In this document: in pieces, positions 15,901 through 17,003 of the stretch | How positions within the stretch are numbered: position 1 is the first letter of the stretch | Layout: each line of letters starts with the position of its first letter | DNA from: Clostridia bacterium | GTDB taxonomy: Bacteria; Bacillota; Clostridia; Christensenellales; UBA1242 | DNA length: 17,003 nucleotides | Reading direction: 5' to 3' | Assembly (NCBI GenBank): GCA_017964105.1 | Contig: JAGCSP010000090.1 | Coordinates: forward strand, 1 to 17,003 | Notes under the pieces: model-generated | Seen by the model: the letters and a program-made list of their open reading frames with translations, nothing else | Told to the model about the DNA's origin: nothing | Databases searched by the model: none | Program-made: the position numbers and the translations under genes

Positions 15901-17003
15901 GTCAGATGTAAGTGTTACAACTACACTATCTCCTACGCGTTCAACATTCTTTATTACATCTAGTGATAAGCTAGTTACCATATCTAACACTTGGTTTGCA
16001 TCTACATTTACATTAACGTCAATACCAAATGCGCTTAGTGCATCCAAATATTTTTCATAATCAGCAAGAGCCACTTTTACTTTTGCGCCAAGTGCGTCTG
16101 CATACACAAAACAATCTTTGTATTGTACATTTACACATACTTCGCCTGCACTGAGTGTTCCAAATGCATTCAAATTTGCAAAATTGATATATCCGTCAAA
16201 TGTGATGTCACCGTATGCAACGTGTGCACTTACAAACATATCCTCTGTGAGTGTGTTGCTAATACTTTCTACTATTGCAAATGTATCTGTGATGTCCACA
16301 TATTCATCTTGTGGTGCCTCTACCACTTTGCCATTGTTTCTAGCAACAACATTTGCTTTAATCTTAATTACATAACCTTCTACTTCAATATCACTAATTT
16401 TTGCAGACACAAGATTATATTTTGCATCTGTTGTAAGGTTAATTTTAATACCATTAAATTCTAATGAAACAATATATCCATCTTCAATTTCTTGCACATC
16501 TGCAGCAAGTTCTGCTAGTGCAGATGTATCTAGGGCAGACAATTCTTTGTCAAGATCCACACCAAGTAAATTTGTTACACTGCTAATTGCATCCATTGCA
16601 GTTGGCACATATAACTTATAATTTCCACCAAGCACACTTAAGTATAATTCGTTATCAATATATCTTGCTTGTGCGGTAATTGTGTGGTCACCATATGTGG
16701 CGTTCATATCTGCCGCCACCTTAATATCTGTAAGTTCTTCTCCAAAGTTTACATTTGCACCAAACAATACTTTTGCAAATGGTTCGCCATCTTTATCCAC
16801 ATCAATTGATGCTGTCATTTCTATATTTTCGTTATCTGTGATGCTAGAAATGACTTTTTCAATAGCGCTTGGCTCTGGAATTGTGAAGTTTAATTTGTTA
16901 CCAGAAGAAAGAGTGGTGGATGTATTCATCACCATAAACAAAGCTACGCCAAAAGTTACCACAATATATGTGGCAAGATACACAAGTGTACGCTTAATAT
17001 TAA
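10000..17003 (-). CDS. Giant anchored repeat protein with InlB-type C-terminal repeats (5' end outside window)
   Basis: At least 2,333 residues. The frame is open through the window edge, reading NIKRTL before the GTG at 16983, so that GTG is not the start. Numbering here takes the GTG as 1. Residues 2-20 are a hydrophobic segment preceded by Lys-Arg, a signal anchor that would place the rest outside the cell. Residues about 25-1420 consist of roughly eight related beta-rich units of 150-205 residues, each with a short helix then alternating strands. About 1420-2045 is a divergent beta-rich region. Residues 2048-2300 hold three Listeria-Bacteroides (InlB B-type) repeats. A His-rich insertion interrupts the third, and the protein ends with CDDSCEWC. 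No LPxTG sorting signal is present. It is acidic. It is probably a filamentous or sheet-like surface protein; adhesion or ligand binding is possible but unproven. Confidence 0.85.
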   Translation of the reverse strand, partial: NIKRTLVYLATYIVVTFGVALFMVMNTSTTLSSGNKLNFTIPEPSAIEKVISSITDNENIEMTASIDVDKDGEPFAKVLFGANVNFGEELTDIKVAADMNATYGDHTITAQARYIDNELYLSVLGGNYKLYVPTAMDAISSVTNLLGVDLDKELSALDTSALAELAADVQEIEDGYIVSLEFNGIKINLTTDAKYNLVSAKISDIEVEGYVIKIKANVVARNNGKVVEAPQDEYVDITDTFAIVESISNTLTEDMFVSAHVAYGDITFDGYINFANLNAFGTLSAGEVCVNVQYKDCFVYADALGAKVKVALADYEKYLDALSAFGIDVNVNVDANQVLDMVTSLSLDVIKNVERVGDSVVVTLTSDEAIVFDVTGDKLNRIIASVGGADAEIVLGNGCAVAPAINEEEYIDALNFLPYVDSIAQIIESKNVAGNITLKFEENEFLFNVCASFVDGFTAQATGNVFGLDVVITYANENIYLDIDDAHIVLHKNQFSELLDLFEVDTQLDLGNLNIALSMQDSKIMASVLGYTFGVGLDSNNIVLNANISGLELSASVCATNDYVVVPTGEYHELDIVAIASQVKDILDSKSFSADINANFMDTTISAHAVVNFEGGISAQISGSAFDKEFVITLQDGVLYVSIDDSIKLQGSVQDLPELIDEIKTVFAGNSNSVGALDIASSLTLKYNGSNFIVALGGFEVFVNVENGIGNVSMQSEQFSAQLLLKFDAQEIVEKVTDIESYDNDVFQFVPTISAINYLINSEHIHGIAQVYIDGELHEFTLHVQHEDGIKAYVSGKLLDKEFKLTYANNLYVNALGFSYYLTSEDMNDIFNGALALVDELPLHIESMQITNFVVREDVVYVVINNEIYIQLILNGGRIDNIQINYNDIDAYIYLNYETQIEINEPSVSSYTRLTEQFDVVNLLDLAHDLIENKQVQISATVNVKEYQLTVEAKVDFANELIAQVSVYYENYKVDVYVQDGKVYVNALDMVYLYDTLSDLPTFIEDIMQLFEVEQLSIENLLDEVQYVSYANGKLQYVHEDIELVANISASNDSVVKLDNVSAYTNKISDLLPFINATKTLIEVEHISANAQVSFDGSEYNATLGYTKFDDKIAATLTTSIKEKQIALTYLENVIYANVFGYKASFDLDNAQPLLDKVFEMLEVEDLDELLEKYDLSMNFDINGIISNFKLTPGKLELTIADEFKVVLNIANDSLDNIQFAYNNITASIVFDYYTPVAINVAGEYDSLNDKVEILDHAQKLVDTYNAIASEYVIDGETYIGYNASFDASVRFGNTTLEGNIQASLVPTKVEDKVENKLYASVYGSLGTLDAKIYLADNVAYVSIQGLKIKIELSKDEIDNVLAWVNDKFDKELAFDSLSNGIAIEIPDLSTLRFEGNANELIVGLGEFKVNTSKFTDIAVKLNSSELLDDIIIATNVYDNNITEIGSADFENAYWENDDTIHKNLAFYLSNFTYGNFVDTITLGDTMLLDGVAQGEFVDYSKVLNFVDALIEYANSGEYAFTLNTTVNEYNPATNQTKLYAKVEDAFFEIHNAKNGTTDSKINIDYFYASGLVTLPNNAKNRTSDYLDHKFSGVLDSRNGDNKLYATYSNAVSNFKNSLKLKIDTNTLMYFASIALKLFDVDSQNGIVSKFANLPNVDDLDVSNLRNLVGVEPVDVSDFEQIDNLLSKAKDYIDKVKSIEFVNRVVNGKEENYLALNIEINDEIMELRINTLDGMLKYIGAENVQVTRARNMNLTLDVTEFKGANNYNKSASHFDLTDLKDLVTSFVNNSKYNDFHITGTLDVSITLAGIIPITLNVPLDAKIKLVDKKPQVMINLTIPVLHPLYNVNDDMNSWSSERTVKIYYADGYLYTYRTEKSGKYEKKVKQELATLGDSIMDYVQYITGLNDDIMKKISEAMDKTINRTTPIDFTDVISNYSYTSSSSAHNITINLKELANNDQLDTATLKLYTSYLNSAKYIQKAELDVEMPVATGVDIAIKATSSSGSKNPLKLVDIGSAVNMSELTNYINSYTYGVDEFWVKNNGGSWKKESDQEYTITFDSLGGASVGDITNKAGTPITLPRISSNKTNTVDNIQYIYSFVGWTLDSMGAGEIVSWTTQPRGNKTLYAVWNIIDTKTLITFVTNSDYSVSSIRASVGASITLPTINGVKNVDGTSERKEYTFAGWYYDSECTNAATITTMPSTNVTLYAKWVLSRTVNIYTVTFVSNGATTYNSIKVEAGTTLDVSGYKPHKHDTTEWIKEKHSGDLIKKYYHYHTHYTFAGWYTNSGLTMQFNGVVNGNITLYGKYTTSVTNHVSTALIPSASQKCDDSCEWC
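10084..10842 (-). repeat. Three Listeria-Bacteroides (InlB B-type) repeats
   Basis: Repeat 1 is 10615-10842 (YTITFDSLGG to FVGW to LYAVW), repeat 2 is 10372-10590 (ITFVTN to FAGWY to LYAKW) and repeat 3 is 10084-10347 (YTVTFVSNGA to FAGWY to LYGKY). These beta-grasp-like repeats occur near the C-terminus of many exported proteins in Firmicutes and Bacteroidetes. The third is longer because of a His-rich insertion (residues about 2242-2270). Confidence 0.92.
12946..16664 (-). repeat. About eight divergent tandem beta-units in the giant protein
   Basis: The clearest landmark in each unit is a strand-turn-strand of the kind 'x-D/N-x-V/L-Y-V-x-A/V-L-G-x-K'. It occurs at about 16606-16664 (NELYLSVLGGNYKLYV), 16068-16120 (FVYADALGAKVKV), 15535-15590 (ENIYLDIDDAHIVL), 15055-15110 (VLYVSIDDSIKLQ), 14541-14590 (NLYVNALGFSYYL), 14018-14070 (KVYVNALDMVYLY), 13561-13620 (VIYANVFGYKASF) and 12946-13000 (VAYVSIQGLKIKI). 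Spacing is about 450-620 bases, mostly near 520. The strand is preceded by 'K-x-x-x-L/I-T-Y' and followed by a Leu-rich helix. The nucleotide sequence has diverged, so the duplications are old. The layout loosely recalls LolA/LppX-type half-barrel folds; that comparison is a guess. Confidence 0.7.

Noticed and set aside
10063..16464. Several plus-strand open frames of 60-167 codons inside the giant gene
   Set aside because: They are antisense shadows of a repetitive, biased coding sequence. None has a promoter or ribosome site, and the proteins are low-complexity Ser/Thr/Ile-rich or Cys-rich with no recognisable domain.
16983..17003. GTG at 16983 as the start of the giant gene
   Set aside because: The frame stays open to the window edge and encodes Lys-Arg just before the hydrophobic segment, as expected for a signal anchor; no ribosome site is visible.
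1..17003. tRNA, rRNA, CRISPR arrays, insertion sequences or riboswitches
   Set aside because: I found no cloverleaf, no regularly spaced identical repeats, no transposase and no recognisable riboswitch core. All intergenic gaps are under about 210 bases.

Overview
The window is AT-rich DNA whose gene content points to an anaerobic, single-membrane (monoderm) Firmicute, probably an uncultured gut-type Clostridia relative. The evidence is a SufS/SufU pair without SufE, a rubrerythrin, a YitT-family membrane protein, strong AGGAGG-type ribosome sites beside some transcripts with none, a lipoprotein with a Gram-positive style lipobox, and a very large surface protein ending in Listeria-Bacteroides (InlB-type) repeats. 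TGA and TAA both act as stops, so the standard code applies. This placement is inferred from gene content only.

Layout. 1-1367: end of an Fe-S assembly operon (sufS 3' part, sufU, terminator). 1396-3123: an ABC-exporter-like gene whose ATPase motifs are nearly all degenerate and which has lost one base near its end, so the H-loop and C-terminus lie in another frame. 3185-3780: small membrane protein with a SHOCT-like tail, apparently leaderless. 3781-4939: a stand-alone E2-type acyltransferase domain in which the catalytic His is replaced by Glu. 4939-5975 (minus): a protein with a GNAT-like C-terminal half. 6011-7018: YitT-family protein. 7002-7647: rubrerythrin. 7671-8231 (minus): lipocalin-like lipoprotein whose promoter spacer contains a run of 11 G. 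8267-8868: unrecognised 170-residue protein. 8868-9925 (minus): radC followed by an overlapping RNHCP zinc-finger gene. 9968-17003 (minus): one giant gene (>2,330 codons visible, 5' end outside the window) coding an N-terminally anchored exported protein made of about eight tandem beta-rich units, a divergent middle region and three InlB-type repeats, ending in a His-rich insertion and a Cys tail.

How it fits together. Most genes look like single-gene transcripts, each closed by a strong hairpin. Three convergent pairs share perfect bidirectional terminators. The two clear operons are sufS-sufU and radC-RNHCP, both with overlapping stop, ribosome-site or start signals. Promoters often use an extended -10 of the form TGTGGTAWAAT. 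Two genes have the -10 exactly six bases before the ATG and a third has it nine bases before, with no ribosome site, so their mRNAs are predicted to be leaderless. The most unusual content is the giant repeat protein, the poly-G promoter, and the cluster of enzyme-fold proteins with altered active sites.
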